Source of the DNA: Paenibacillus solanacearum
GTDB lineage: Bacteria; Bacillota; Bacilli; Paenibacillales; NBRC-103111
NCBI RefSeq assembly: GCF_910593845.1
Contig: NZ_CAJVAS010000021.1
Location: 47,399 to 111,398, forward strand
Direction: 5' to 3'
Length of the DNA stretch: 64,000 bases
The number at the start of each line of letters is the position of its first letter. The first letter of the stretch is position 1. This document shows, one piece after another, positions 25,645 through 34,524 of this stretch. The notes below the pieces were generated by a model, which made no database searches, was not told the origin of the DNA, and worked only from the letters and a program-made list of their open reading frames with translations. The translations under genes were made by a program, and so were the position numbers.

Positions 25645-26262
25645 TTGATCCATATTGCGGGCAGAACGTATGAGGTCGTCTCGGATCACAAGAGCGGCTG
25701 GAAGCCGGAAGCATTTCGCGATCGTTACAGCGAGGTGCTGGAACGGTACGATTATATCGTAGGTGACTGGGGCTATAATCAGCTTCGGCTGCGCGGCTTT
25801 TACAAGGACAATAATCCGAAGGCGAGCAGAGACACGACGATTTCCACGCTACATGATTATTTGAACGAATATTGCAATTTCGGCTGCGCCTATTTCATCA
25901 TCGAGAAGGTGCCCGGCAGGCAGGGGGGAGATCCCCAAGGGCCGGGGGCGGAAGGCGAAGAAGATGTATATCTCGATGCGGAGCAGCCTGCCGAGCAGCA
26001 GGCTTCCTTGAACACCGCGTCCTACACCCAAAGCAAACCGCACAAGCACGGGAATGCCGACGGCGCATCGAACGAGCGTGACAAGCGGGGGCCGAATCAC
26101 GGGCAAGGACAAGCATCGGGCTCGCGCGGGCAAGGACCGCGGCATCGGCATTCACAGAACTCGTCGTCTCGCAACGGCTCGTCCGGCAAGCCGCACAAGC
26201 CGCATGGGGGGCAGCATGCGTCTAAGCCAAGGCCGTCTTCTCCTTCCGGCACGGAAACGTAA
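25645..26262 (+). CDS. yutD: YutD-family (DUF1027) protein with extended low-complexity tail
   Basis: A conserved Firmicute protein of unknown function. The first ~100 residues match the YutD core: IHIAGRTYEVV, WKPEAFRDRYSEVLERYDYIVGDWGYNQLRLRGFY and HDYLNEYCNFGCAYFIIEKV. The C-terminal ~105 residues are a disordered stretch rich in Gly, His, Pro, Ser and Arg, longer than usual for this family. The start is TTG after AGGAGGCAAGCGA. It follows lipA by 19 bases. The tail contains several GPRHRHSQ-like basic segments that could bind nucleic acid, but this is only a guess. Confidence 0.9.
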   Translation: MIHIAGRTYEVVSDHKSGWKPEAFRDRYSEVLERYDYIVGDWGYNQLRLRGFYKDNNPKASRDTTISTLHDYLNEYCNFGCAYFIIEKVPGRQGGDPQGPGAEGEEDVYLDAEQPAEQQASLNTASYTQSKPHKHGNADGASNERDKRGPNHGQGQASGSRGQGPRHRHSQNSSSRNGSSGKPHKPHGGQHASKPRPSSPSGTET

Positions 26263-26515
26263 TACCGTAACGCTTGGCAAGACCGGAGCTTCACCGGCCG
26301 ATGGCGCTGGGGTAGCACGTGCCGCCCGTGGGGCCGGCGGTGCCGCACAGCGCCGACACGAGCTTCCTGCGACGGTTATGCAGTACCGGTTCAGTGCAGC
26401 GCTGCGCTGTCGGACCCTATATAGATGGCGCGGCCGGCAGTACAACGGCATGATCGGCGCTAACGCAAATAACCCTGGCCATTCGGCCAGGGTTATTTGT
26501 TGATTGCGGCAAGGT
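26263..26515. other. Intergenic segment with terminator
   Basis: About 250 bases between convergent yutD and nadK. Apart from the terminator at 26468-26500, I see no gene or clear site. Confidence 0.5.
26468..26500. terminator. Bidirectional intrinsic terminator (lipA-yutD and nadK)
   Basis: AACCCTGGCC pairs perfectly with GGCCAGGGTT around a 4-base loop (ATTC), flanked by A/T runs on both sides. Confidence 0.9.
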
Positions 26516-27334
26516 TTAGATCAAATTATTGTCGTACCCGATGAACGCTTCCCGCACGCGGCTCCAGAACGGGAACGGGCGGAACCGGGCGAACTTTACT
26601 TTTTTGCCGGCAGCTACCATGCTCCGGATCGAGATGATGTCATTGCGCTGCATATACACATGGTCGAGCGACAGCAGAATGTTCTGATTCGCCCGCGGGT
26701 AGATGTCGCAATGATGATGCTTCGGCAGCAGGATCGGCGAGCCGAGCGTACGGAATACGCGATTGTTGATCGACGCGATCTCCGCGATCTGGATCGCATC
26801 CAGCGACGGATGCACAATGGCGCCGCCCAAGCTTTTATTGTACGCGGTGCTTCCCGACGGGGTGGAAATACAGATGCCGTCGCCGCGAAACGTCTCGAGC
26901 AGCTCGTCGTTGATGTGAAGCTGGGCGACGAGCGTAGCGTCCACGCCCTTGAGCGTAAATTCGTTCAGCGCCAGCTGCGTCTCGATCCCTTGCGGCGTTG
27001 TGATCTGGATCTCTACGAGCGGATATTTGACGACGCGCAGGTCGTTCTGCTGGGCGCTTTCTCCCATCAGTTGGGCTAGCAATTCCACTTCATCCGGCTT
27101 CCAGTCGGCAAAAAAACCGAGCCGCCCCGTATGAATGCCGACAAACGCGATATGCTCGATCTCTTCCTTGTACCGGTGAAATGCTTGCAGCAGCGTGCCG
27201 TCACCCCCGATGGACAGCACGATATCCGGGGACTCCTCGTCATGGACGAGCCCATGCTGGCGTATTAATTCATGAAACGTATACATCAATTGAATAGAAA
27301 TCTCATCGCCTCGGTGAACTACATTATATTTCAA
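26516..27334 (-). CDS. nadK: NAD kinase
   Basis: NAD kinase makes NADP from NAD and ATP. The 272-residue protein has the diagnostic GGDG motif (IVLSIGGDGTLLQAF), the NEF block (LNEFTLKG), and the TPSGSTAYNKSLGG motif of the second nucleotide-binding region. The ending with YDNNLI is uncommon but compatible. Bacillus subtilis carries two NAD kinases (ppnKA and ppnKB); which this matches cannot be decided here. It is monocistronic between a bidirectional terminator and glgP. Confidence 0.96.
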   Translation of the reverse strand: MKYNVVHRGDEISIQLMYTFHELIRQHGLVHDEESPDIVLSIGGDGTLLQAFHRYKEEIEHIAFVGIHTGRLGFFADWKPDEVELLAQLMGESAQQNDLRVVKYPLVEIQITTPQGIETQLALNEFTLKGVDATLVAQLHINDELLETFRGDGICISTPSGSTAYNKSLGGAIVHPSLDAIQIAEIASINNRVFRTLGSPILLPKHHHCDIYPRANQNILLSLDHVYMQRNDIISIRSMVAAGKKVKFARFRPFPFWSRVREAFIGYDNNLI

Positions 27335-27440
27335 CGGTCGTCCTCCTAATAAGCCAATCTGACAAATTTCGCTACTTTCATAATAAGTTATTCACCGCAA
27401 TAAAACAATGGCGGCAGCCGCTTGTCCAGTCGGGGCAAAC

Positions 27441-27475
27441 AAAAAGGCCGTGGCCCGAACAGAGGCCAAGACCTT
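27441..27475 (-). terminator. Intrinsic terminator after glgP
   Basis: On the minus strand AAGGTCTTGGCC pairs (two wobbles) with GGCCACGGCCTT around a loop, followed by TTTTTG. Confidence 0.75.
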
Positions 27476-27501
27476 CCTTTGCTTTACGCTTTTGGATTCA
27501 C

Positions 27502-30054
27502 TCAAAACGTGGTAACCAGCGGGAGCTCGAACCTGCGGGCGAAGCTCGCGCTAATCGGATGAACGCGAACGCTGAAATGCGGGCCGTGCTTGAGATGCGA
27601 CGGGATCACCGCGCGGTACAGCACTGTGCGATCGTCGAGTACCCGCGACGGTTCCATCTCGACAACCCGCTGATGCCACCCATCCGGCTGCTCCTCATAG
27701 TAGACAATCTCGACCGCGGTGTCCTTATACCAGACGGCGCCGAACTTCACGGTGGCAGTAACCTCTTTTGTCGGCTGCGCCGCCCGCGCTGCGATTCTCG
27801 CTTGGCCGCTGCCGTCGCTCACTTCGATAATGCGCACCTGCCTCCAATGCTGGAGAATGAACTGCTTGTAGTCGGCGACCTTGATCGCTTCCTCGCAGTC
27901 ATTGTCGATAAAATGGCGCGTCCTGATCAGCGACGGAACGTACGTCTTGTTCACGTAATCCATCACCATGCGGTCCGTGTTGTAGACAGGGGCAAGCGTA
28001 CGAATCGAACGCTTCATCCGCTCGACCCACTGCACCGGGAGCGCGCCCTTATTGTAATACAGCGGGATAATTTCGTTCTCGAGCAGCCGGTAGATGGACT
28101 CCGTGTTCTCCTTCTCTTGTGTCAACCAATCGGCATCATTGTTCATCTCGATGCTCCAGCCGTTGCTGCCGTCGTAGCCTTCTTCCCACCAGCCGTCCAG
28201 CACGCTGAAATTGATGACGCCGTTCAGCGCCGCCTTTTGGCCGCTGGTTCCGCTTGCCTCATAAGGCCGGCGCGGGTTGTTCAGCCAGACGTCGACCCCT
28301 TGCACCAAATATCGGGCGAGGTTCATATCGTAGTTTTCGAGCAGGACGATTTTGCCGCGAAACCGGTCCATCTGCGACACCCGGTATACTTCGCGTATCA
28401 ATTCCTGGCCCGGCCGGTCAGCGGGGTGGGCTTTGCCGGCGAACAACAATTGCACGGGCCGGTCGGGATCGTTCACCAGCCGGTCCAGCCGGTTCAAATC
28501 GCTGAACACCAGATTCGCCCGTTTGTACGTGGCGAACCGGCGGGCAAAGCCGATCGTCAGCGCATCCTTAGACAAATAATGCCGCACTTCCTCGATCAAG
28601 TCGGCCGGCATGCTGTTGCGGCGGCGCTGCTCGCGGAGATTGGCTCTGGCATAGCCGATCAGCTTCTCCTTGAGCTGCTTATGAACAGACCAGAGCGACT
28701 CGGCGGGAATCAGGTCGATGCCGGCCCATTGGTCTTTGTTCGCCTGGCTCGTGACCCACGTGCCCGGGAGGAATCGGCTGTACAGCTCCCGCAGCTCCGG
28801 CGCGAGCCACGTGCTCAAATGAACGCCGTTCGTAATATGGCCGATCGGCACTTCTTCGGCCCCGATATTGCCGTGGAACTTGCGGAACATCTCCCGCGAT
28901 ACTTGGCCGTGGAGCTTGCTGACCCCGCCGCGGATGGCCGCCGTGTTCAAAGCGAGATACGTCATGTTGAATACGTTTTTGTCCGCGTCCAGTCCCAGCT
29001 GCGTCAAGTCGCCACGGTGCGAGTCATAAGCTCCAAGCAGGTCGCGTAAGTAAAAGTCGAACATCGGCAGCGGAAACGCGTCGTGTCCGGCCGGAACCGG
29101 CGTATGCGTCGTGAACACCGTACTGGCGCGAATCACTTCCAGCGCGGCATGAAACGGCAAGCCTTTGTCGAGCTGTTCGCGCAGCCGTTCCAGGGACAGG
29201 AAGGCGGCATGCCCTTCATTAATATGGAATACCCCGGTCGGGATGCCGAGGGCGCGGAGCGCCTTGACGCCGCCGATGCCGAGCAGCACTTCCTGTGCGA
29301 TGCGGATGTCCTGGTTGCCGCCGTACAGCTGAGCGGTCAGCTCCCGGTCCCAAGGGCTGTTCTCTTCGAGATCGGCATCGAGCAAGTAGACCGATATGCG
29401 GCCGACCTGCACATGCCATACCTTCAACCGGACCGTACGGTCGGCGAGGGCAAGCGTGATAACCAATTCCTCGGTAGGCTCCGAAGACGCCGAGCGGACA
29501 TACGCGGGAGCAATCGGCAATTTCTCAAAATCGTATTGCATCGTCTCCGCGAGCTGATGGCCGTCCGTGTCGATTTTTTGATTGAAGTATCCTTTTTTAT
29601 ATAAAAGTCCGATTCCAACGAGCGGGACTCCGAGATCGCTGGCCGACTTGCAGTGGTCTCCGGCGAGCACGCCGAGCCCTCCCGAGTAAATCGGCAGTGA
29701 TTCATGAAATCCGAATTCCGCGGAGAAATACGCGATCGCTTGCTGTTTGTACTGCGGGTACGTCTCCTCGAACCAGGAGGGCGCCTGCACCTCATCATCC
29801 CATTGCTGCATGACGGCGCGGTATTGCTGAAGGAACGACTCATCCGCCGCGAGCTGCTGCAGCTTGCTTGCATCGATTTCCGAGAGCAGCCGCACCGGGT
29901 TGTGCACATACTGATCCCACAGCAGCGGATCGATTCGCGCAAACAGGGCTTTCGCCTGATCATTCCAACTAAACCACAAATTGTAGGCAAGCTCTCCCAA
30001 ACGCTGGATAGAAAGCGGCAATTCACGGAGCTTCGGATTATACACTTTATACAT
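27502..30054 (-). CDS. glgP: Alpha-glucan (glycogen) phosphorylase, DUF3417 type
   Basis: Glucan phosphorylase releases glucose-1-phosphate from glycogen or maltodextrin. The 850-residue protein belongs to the long phosphorylase branch with an N-terminal DUF3417 domain, as in Thermotoga and Thermus. The PLP-binding lysine sits in EASGTSGQKAALNG, and GIPTGVFHINEGHAAFLSLE and HLSTWLAPEL are typical. I chose the ATG at 30054 (MYKVYNPKLRELP), after AGAGGTG; an earlier in-frame start at 30102 adds 16 residues of unlikely composition. It is downstream of ylbJ in the same direction but separated by 93 bases that hold a perfect palindrome. Confidence 0.92.
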   Translation of the reverse strand: MYKVYNPKLRELPLSIQRLGELAYNLWFSWNDQAKALFARIDPLLWDQYVHNPVRLLSEIDASKLQQLAADESFLQQYRAVMQQWDDEVQAPSWFEETYPQYKQQAIAYFSAEFGFHESLPIYSGGLGVLAGDHCKSASDLGVPLVGIGLLYKKGYFNQKIDTDGHQLAETMQYDFEKLPIAPAYVRSASSEPTEELVITLALADRTVRLKVWHVQVGRISVYLLDADLEENSPWDRELTAQLYGGNQDIRIAQEVLLGIGGVKALRALGIPTGVFHINEGHAAFLSLERLREQLDKGLPFHAALEVIRASTVFTTHTPVPAGHDAFPLPMFDFYLRDLLGAYDSHRGDLTQLGLDADKNVFNMTYLALNTAAIRGGVSKLHGQVSREMFRKFHGNIGAEEVPIGHITNGVHLSTWLAPELRELYSRFLPGTWVTSQANKDQWAGIDLIPAESLWSVHKQLKEKLIGYARANLREQRRRNSMPADLIEEVRHYLSKDALTIGFARRFATYKRANLVFSDLNRLDRLVNDPDRPVQLLFAGKAHPADRPGQELIREVYRVSQMDRFRGKIVLLENYDMNLARYLVQGVDVWLNNPRRPYEASGTSGQKAALNGVINFSVLDGWWEEGYDGSNGWSIEMNNDADWLTQEKENTESIYRLLENEIIPLYYNKGALPVQWVERMKRSIRTLAPVYNTDRMVMDYVNKTYVPSLIRTRHFIDNDCEEAIKVADYKQFILQHWRQVRIIEVSDGSGQARIAARAAQPTKEVTATVKFGAVWYKDTAVEIVYYEEQPDGWHQRVVEMEPSRVLDDRTVLYRAVIPSHLKHGPHFSVRVHPISASFARRFELPLVTTF

Positions 30055-30110
30055 CGTTTCACCTCTGACCTGATATTGCATAGCAACCGCTGCAAAGTTC
30101 ACTACCTAGA

Positions 30111-30126
30111 ATAGGAACGTTCCTAT
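30111..30126. promoter_or_regulatory. Perfect 16-bp palindrome upstream of glgP
   Basis: ATAGGAACGTTCCTAT is its own reverse complement, 57 bases before the glgP start, with no T run, so it looks like a dimer-bound operator rather than a terminator. Confidence 0.55.
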
Positions 30127-30147
30127 ATGTATGCTTCTTCTAGTATC

Positions 30148-31386
30148 TTATGTTCGCAACCGGTTCATGCATCTTTTGCCTGCCCAGAACAGCAGGGACA
30201 ACAGCAGCATCGTTCCGATCAGCGCCGCAAACGTCAAGGCTCCCGCCGGGAGCGTATGCGTAATCATGGTGGTCAGCGGCCGCGCCACGTCCGGTTTCGG
30301 CATAAACGCACCGAGCGCTTCCTGGTACGGAGCAAGCGGCTTCCACAAGACAAAGACAAGAACGGCCGCCAGCAGCCCATGAATGAACCGGGCGAATGCA
30401 AAAGGCAGGTAGCGCAGGTTCGTATGGTGGAGCAGGCTGACGATTTGCGCATGGACGGATAAACCTGCCCACGACAGCACCCAGGCCGCGATCGCCGCTT
30501 TATAGACGAGCGGGATGCCATCCGCCGTGCCAGCCGCTTTGGAGCCAAGCGTGACTTCGAAGAAGCCGTTGACCACTGCCTTGGACAGCACGAGCGGAAC
30601 GCCGAACAGACCGAGCACGGAATTGATCGCCGCATAGACGTAAGCCATAATGCCGGCCGAAGTCAGAACCTCCATGACGACGGAAAAGAAAACGACCAGT
30701 CCGCCAAGCAGCATGACCAGATGGACTGCCGAGGCGAGCGCCTTTTGCAGCATGACGCCGAGAGGCCGGCCGTCGGCAAGACGCGCTGCGTGCATTTCCT
30801 CGAAGGCCCGCCGCCATATAGAGCCGACATGTGTAGCAGTTGCGGGCGCCTGAACATCATTACCCGCGGCAGGCTTGCCGTGAAACCGCATCAGTAAGCC
30901 GATTAACATGGCGGAGCCATAATGCGCCGCGGCCAGCAGTCCGGCAATGGCCGGATTTTGGAAAAATCCGACCGACACGGCCCCAATCAGAAAAATCGGG
31001 TCCGAGGAGGTTGTAAAAGCGACGAGCCGTTCTCCTTCTTCCCGGTTCACCAGCCGCTTTTCCCATAATTGGGATGTGAGGCGGGCGCCGATCGGATAGC
31101 CAGAGGCGAACCCCATCGCCATGACGAAGCCGCCGATGCCGGGAATACGGAACAGCGGCCGCATCAGCGGATCGAGCAGCGTGCCGAAGAAATGCACGAG
31201 TCCGATGCCCAGCATCATTTCGGATATGACGAAAAAAGGGAAAAGGGAGGGGAACAGCACATCCCACCAGATCGATATTCCTTTGAGCGAAGCTTGCAGC
31301 GCTTCGGCCGGAAAAGCAAGCATGAGCAGCGCCAGACTAAAAATAATGAGCGCGCCCGCGTAAAGCATGAAGTTTGATCTTCGCAT
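30148..31386 (-). CDS. ylbJ: Sporulation integral membrane protein YlbJ
   Basis: YlbJ is a mother-cell-expressed sporulation membrane protein of the Gly-rich nucleoside-recognition family, needed for full spore formation in Bacillus. The 412-residue protein has about eight membrane segments and the typical GISIWWDVLFPSLFPFFVISEM, GFASGYPIGA and SSDPIFLIGAVSVGF blocks. The start is close to MRRSNFMLYAGALII. It is upstream of glgP in the same direction but is probably not co-transcribed. Together with yunB, lytH and the SASP it shows that the genome is of a spore former. Confidence 0.92.
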   Translation of the reverse strand: MRRSNFMLYAGALIIFSLALLMLAFPAEALQASLKGISIWWDVLFPSLFPFFVISEMMLGIGLVHFFGTLLDPLMRPLFRIPGIGGFVMAMGFASGYPIGARLTSQLWEKRLVNREEGERLVAFTTSSDPIFLIGAVSVGFFQNPAIAGLLAAAHYGSAMLIGLLMRFHGKPAAGNDVQAPATATHVGSIWRRAFEEMHAARLADGRPLGVMLQKALASAVHLVMLLGGLVVFFSVVMEVLTSAGIMAYVYAAINSVLGLFGVPLVLSKAVVNGFFEVTLGSKAAGTADGIPLVYKAAIAAWVLSWAGLSVHAQIVSLLHHTNLRYLPFAFARFIHGLLAAVLVFVLWKPLAPYQEALGAFMPKPDVARPLTTMITHTLPAGALTFAALIGTMLLLSLLFWAGKRCMNRLRT

Positions 31387-31528
31387 CGAGGCAACCGACT
31401 TCCTTTCCGAAAAAAGCTTGTCATTCTGATATATGACTCACGTCAGAGAGACATGCCCTCCGCCATTGGTGAAAATTTGAATAACTGCATTTCTATCCGA
31501 AAAATTGCTGAAAAGCCGAGACGTCCTA

Positions 31529-31544
31529 TGGTACAATAGTACCA
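31529..31544. promoter_or_regulatory. Palindrome over a -10-like hexamer
   Basis: TGGTAC and GTACCA flank AATA, and the whole overlaps TACAAT (31532-31537), a possible -10. It would be the operator or start site of the transcript for the 29-residue peptide. Confidence 0.35.
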
Positions 31545-31635
31545 AGATGAAAACAGGCGCTGAAACGGGGCATGGGACGCTGTATTCCGGCGCAATCGTC
31601 AACGCCTGGCGCTGAATGAGGCAGCCTGCAATGGT

Positions 31636-31679
31636 GTTGACAACTGATGCTGCGTAGAGGGCGTACAGTTGCAACGTAT
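31636..31679. repeat. Second copy of the riboswitch hairpin element
   Basis: GTTGACAACTG at its left end and CAGTTGCAACGTA at its right end match exactly the linkers and stem ends of the 45-bp repeats at 6201-6375; the loop between them differs. It sits in the leader of the 29-residue peptide. Confidence 0.65.
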
Positions 31680-31703
31680 ATGAGAATGGGGGAGTGATCC
31701 TTT

Positions 31704-31793
31704 ATGGTAGGTGTTATTGCTGGAATTCTCGTATGCGCATTTGTCTACGTAATAAAGGAGACTCTGATGAATTCCGGAGAAGAGGATTTGTAA
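31704..31793 (+). CDS. 29-residue membrane-type peptide with structured leader
   Basis: A tiny open frame encodes MVGVIAGILVCAFVYVIKE then a short polar tail ending EEDL. One hydrophobic segment at residues 2-16 fits a single membrane span. GGGGGAG lies 8 bases before the ATG. A possible -10 with overlapping palindrome (31529-31544) and a 150-base leader with the dispersed hairpin element come before it, and a terminator after it (31852), so it is its own transcription unit. I do not recognise the family; small single-span peptides like this often act on membrane enzymes. Without homologues it is a candidate only. Confidence 0.5.
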   Translation: MVGVIAGILVCAFVYVIKETLMNSGEEDL

Positions 31794-31851
31794 AGCTGCC
31801 GCTGGCGGTTTCTCAGGTCCGATAACGGTTAGAATACATGACAACTACGTA

Positions 31852-31890
31852 CACGATGCTGTGGCGTTTATAAGCGGCATCGTCTTTTTG
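31852..31890 (+). terminator. Intrinsic terminator before the globin gene
   Basis: ACGATGC pairs with GCATCGT across a 16-base loop, followed by CTTTTTG. Confidence 0.7.
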
Positions 31891-31906
31891 TTAGGAGATG
31901 AAACCT

Positions 31907-32296
31907 ATGTCCGCGTCGGATGAATCAAGGGAACGGACGGTTTATGAAGCGATGGGCGGGGCGGAAGGCATTCGGACGCTGGTCGAAGCCTTTTATCCGA
32001 AAGTGCAGCAGCATCCTTTACTAGGGCCGCTGTTTCCGGACGATATCGTGCCGGTTATGGAGAAGCAGAAAATGTTTTTGACCCAATTTTTCGGGGGGCC
32101 GCCGCTCTATTCGGAGCAGCACGGTCATCCGATGATGCGGGCGCGCCATATGGCGTTCCCGGTTACGGCAGAACGGGCTGAGGCATGGCTTGACTGCATG
32201 CGTCGAGCGCTGGAGGAAACGGAGATGGCGCCGGAGCTGCAGAAGGCGGTACTGGAGAGGCTGAAGGGGCCGGCGTACCATTTTATTAACAGCTAA
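31907..32296 (+). CDS. Truncated haemoglobin (group II, YjbI-like)
   Basis: A 129-residue 2-on-2 globin that binds haem and oxygen or nitric oxide. The A/B-helix MGGAEGIRTLVEAFY, the LFP motif before the E helix and FFGGPPLYSE fit group II. The proximal histidine is H81 in RARHMAFPVT. I chose the ATG at 31907: AGGAG lies nine bases before it, while an in-frame ATG at 31898 begins immediately after the same site. It follows a terminator and precedes a DUF2225 gene in the same direction. In Bacillus subtilis the homologue is yjbI. Confidence 0.92.
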   Translation: MSASDESRERTVYEAMGGAEGIRTLVEAFYPKVQQHPLLGPLFPDDIVPVMEKQKMFLTQFFGGPPLYSEQHGHPMMRARHMAFPVTAERAEAWLDCMRRALEETEMAPELQKAVLERLKGPAYHFINS

Positions 32297-32317
32297 GCGC
32301 AAAAGGAAGTGTCTCGG

Positions 32318-33025
32318 ATGGTCGAACCGTTATTTCAAGTGAACGTCGCTTGCCCGCACTGTGAGTCGGAATATAAGACGTCTCGCGTCCGGCCGAGCTT
32401 CAAAAAGGCCAGCGGCACCGATACGGATTTTTATGTTCGCTACAAGGAAATCAATCCCGATTATTACGTCGTGCGCGTCTGCCCCTCCTGCGGCTTCTCC
32501 TGCACGGAAAATTCAACGGAACGATTAAACTCCGTGCAAAAGCAGGCGTTCGCCGGAAAAGTCGGCGGACAGTGGACGGCCAAGGACTATGGCGGGGAAC
32601 GCAGCTGGGACAATGCACTGTACACATACAAACTGGCGTTGTTATGCGCGCAGACCGTCAAGGAGAAGAACCGGATTACGGCAGGGCTGCTGCATCATAT
32701 TGCCTGGCTGTACAGAGACCGGGGCGAGACAGAACAGGAGCAGCGCTTCCTGTCCTACGCGCTGGATGAATATACGCGCGTGTTCGAGACGGAAGGCAAT
32801 GAGCTTAACAATGCTCGGTTGATGTATTTGATCGGCGAGCTGAACCGTAGGCTCAGAAACTACAACCAAGCGGTGCGCTGGTTCGCCCGTGTCATTAACG
32901 ACCGGCGCATTATGGACGCCGCTATGATTCGCGCCTGCCGCGAGCAGTGGGCCGTCACCCGGGAGGATATGAAGGCGGAGCAGTTCGAGCTGGATGAAGA
33001 AGCGAGGCTGCTGAAGGAAATGTAG
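32318..33025 (+). CDS. DUF2225 family zinc-ribbon/TPR protein
   Basis: A 235-residue cytoplasmic protein of unknown function conserved in Firmicutes. The N-terminus has two CxxC pairs, CPHCESEYKTSRVR and CPSCGFSC, forming a probable zinc ribbon, and the rest reads as TPR-like helices (YTYKLALLCAQ, AGLLHHIAWLYRDRGE, LIGELNRRLRNYNQAVRWFARV). The ATG at 32318 has AAGGAAG eight to nine bases before it; a GTG three codons earlier is an alternative. It is 21 bases after globin in the same direction. A terminator follows at 33063. Confidence 0.88.
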   Translation: MVEPLFQVNVACPHCESEYKTSRVRPSFKKASGTDTDFYVRYKEINPDYYVVRVCPSCGFSCTENSTERLNSVQKQAFAGKVGGQWTAKDYGGERSWDNALYTYKLALLCAQTVKEKNRITAGLLHHIAWLYRDRGETEQEQRFLSYALDEYTRVFETEGNELNNARLMYLIGELNRRLRNYNQAVRWFARVINDRRIMDAAMIRACREQWAVTREDMKAEQFELDEEARLLKEM

Positions 33026-33402
33026 GCGCGTTCGGCTGAGAGGCTGGTAGTGTAAACAAAGTGAAGGGAAAGCATCGTTTGGCGACTTGGCGTGCCAGCG
33101 GCTGCTTTCCCTTTCTTTTATCGAAGGTTAGTGCGTACTGGCCGGATAGACTGACAATACCGTTCATATGCTCCGCCTTGGCCATACGAGATCGGTATGG
33201 CTGTAGGTTCATCCGGTAAGCACGAGATGAAACGGAGGTTGCCCAAAGATTGCCTTCATCGTTTATATCGTTTGGAAAAACGATCCATATAGTTAACGTC
33301 GCAGAGGACTATAATCTAACGCGAGCATAAAAATAGTGACCGGAGCGGAGGGATGCCAACAACAAATAAACGCTTAAGACCTTGGCCGTAATCCACAAGG
33401 TT
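33026..33402. other. Intergenic region with two terminators
   Basis: Besides the terminators (33063-33120 and 33366-33415) it holds a small perfect hairpin GCCATAC/GTATGGC near 33181-33201. I see no gene; a 12-codon frame starting at 33353 is too short to support. Confidence 0.5.
33063..33120 (+). terminator. Intrinsic terminator after DUF2225
   Basis: AAGGGAAAGCA pairs with TGCTTTCCCTT across a 25-base loop, followed by TCTTTTA. Confidence 0.8.
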
Positions 33403-33415
33403 TTAAGCGTTTTTC
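33366..33415. terminator. Bidirectional terminator next to the diguanylate cyclase
   Basis: AAACGCTTAAGACCTTG pairs with CAAGGTTTTAAGCGTTT (one wobble), T runs on both sides. On the minus strand it ends the GGDEF operon. Confidence 0.88.
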
Positions 33416-34500
33416 TGTCGTTCGGACATATGCGGGGAGTAGAAGGTGTAGCGGTTTTTGCCGGAGAGCTTCGAGTGGTACAGCGCGCGGTCGGCTTCGT
33501 CGATCAGCTTCTGCAGCTCGTCCTGCGGGGTTTGGGATACCGAGATGCCGACGGAGATGGTTGTCTTGATGTAGTCGTCTCCGTAAAACTCGTAAGCTTC
33601 GATGGTTCGGCAGAGATGGTCTGCATAGCGGACGAGCACGGCTTCATCGGCGAAATGGCTTAGCACGATGAATTCCTCTCCACCGTATCGCGCCACATAA
33701 TCCTGCTCGTGAATGACGGACCTGAGAATTTGGCCGGTATCCCGAAGCAGCTGGTCGCCGTGCAGATGGCCGAACGTATCGTTGTACCGTTTAAAATTAT
33801 CGATGTCGATCATCAAGATCGCGATCAGTCGGCCTTTCATCGTCCGGCCGGCAATATCGAGAAAGCCGCGCAGGTTGGGCAGCCGGGTAAGACCGTCCTG
33901 CTTGGCCTCCAGCTCCAGCTTGCGCTGCACCATCCAGATCCGGTTATCTTCATTATACATATAGATCAACACGGTAATGGCAACGCCCGATAGAAACAGC
34001 ATGAACAGATGCGCCGCCCAAAAATAAAATCCGGGCACATAAAAAAACTGCCCGTGAACGATAAGCCGGCACACGGCCAGTATCGCGCATATGCTCCAAC
34101 CGTCCGTGAAGCGTATAACGCTGTAACCGGTATCATACTCCTTGCGATGAAACAGGGAGGAGATGACAGCGGGAAGGAGCAGATCCTCTCCAATATGAAG
34201 CAGAAGGTCCGGCGGCTGTATGCATGTCATATAGACGGCAGGAAGCAGCGTCGACGGCAGCGCCGAAGTCCAGCCGAATCGAAGGCCGGCCATGATCAGC
34301 GGCGCGTACCGGAGGTCACTCAGCAGCGAATCATCCGGAAACGGAAGCAGCATCAGGATGATGCTCGCGATTCCGGTCAATACCGGGGCCATCAACGGTT
34401 CGAACCTCTCGAAGAAAGGCAGATTGCGCAGCTTGAGCGCCATGTAGCTTAACGCGATCAAGGTGCACGCGTTGGTCAGCGGGATGTAATACATTATCAT
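33403..34500 (-). CDS. Membrane diguanylate cyclase (5TM sensor + GGDEF)
   Basis: A c-di-GMP-making enzyme of 365 residues. The first ~195 residues are five or six membrane segments resembling the 5TM-5TMR_LYT sensor module. The GGDEF domain runs from about 207 to 350 and keeps an intact active site: RYGGEEF, the metal-binding ILMIDIDNFKRYND block, and an LPNLRGF start. No I-site RxxD is obvious just upstream of the motif, so product inhibition may be weak. It is the last of three genes (yycC, a 79-residue protein, this one) packed with 6- and 24-base gaps. It could feed motility or surface-polymer control. Confidence 0.93.
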   Translation of the reverse strand: MIMYYIPLTNACTLIALSYMALKLRNLPFFERFEPLMAPVLTGIASIILMLLPFPDDSLLSDLRYAPLIMAGLRFGWTSALPSTLLPAVYMTCIQPPDLLLHIGEDLLLPAVISSLFHRKEYDTGYSVIRFTDGWSICAILAVCRLIVHGQFFYVPGFYFWAAHLFMLFLSGVAITVLIYMYNEDNRIWMVQRKLELEAKQDGLTRLPNLRGFLDIAGRTMKGRLIAILMIDIDNFKRYNDTFGHLHGDQLLRDTGQILRSVIHEQDYVARYGGEEFIVLSHFADEAVLVRYADHLCRTIEAYEFYGDDYIKTTISVGISVSQTPQDELQKLIDEADRALYHSKLSGKNRYTFYSPHMSERQKNA

Positions 34501-34524
34501 TTCTCCTGAGAAGCGGGAAGGTTC

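Noticed and set aside
31545..31703. Second c-di-AMP, c-di-GMP or M-box riboswitch in the leader of the 29-residue peptide
   Set aside because: I cannot find the conserved core of any of these classes; only the dispersed hairpin element is shared with the first riboswitch.
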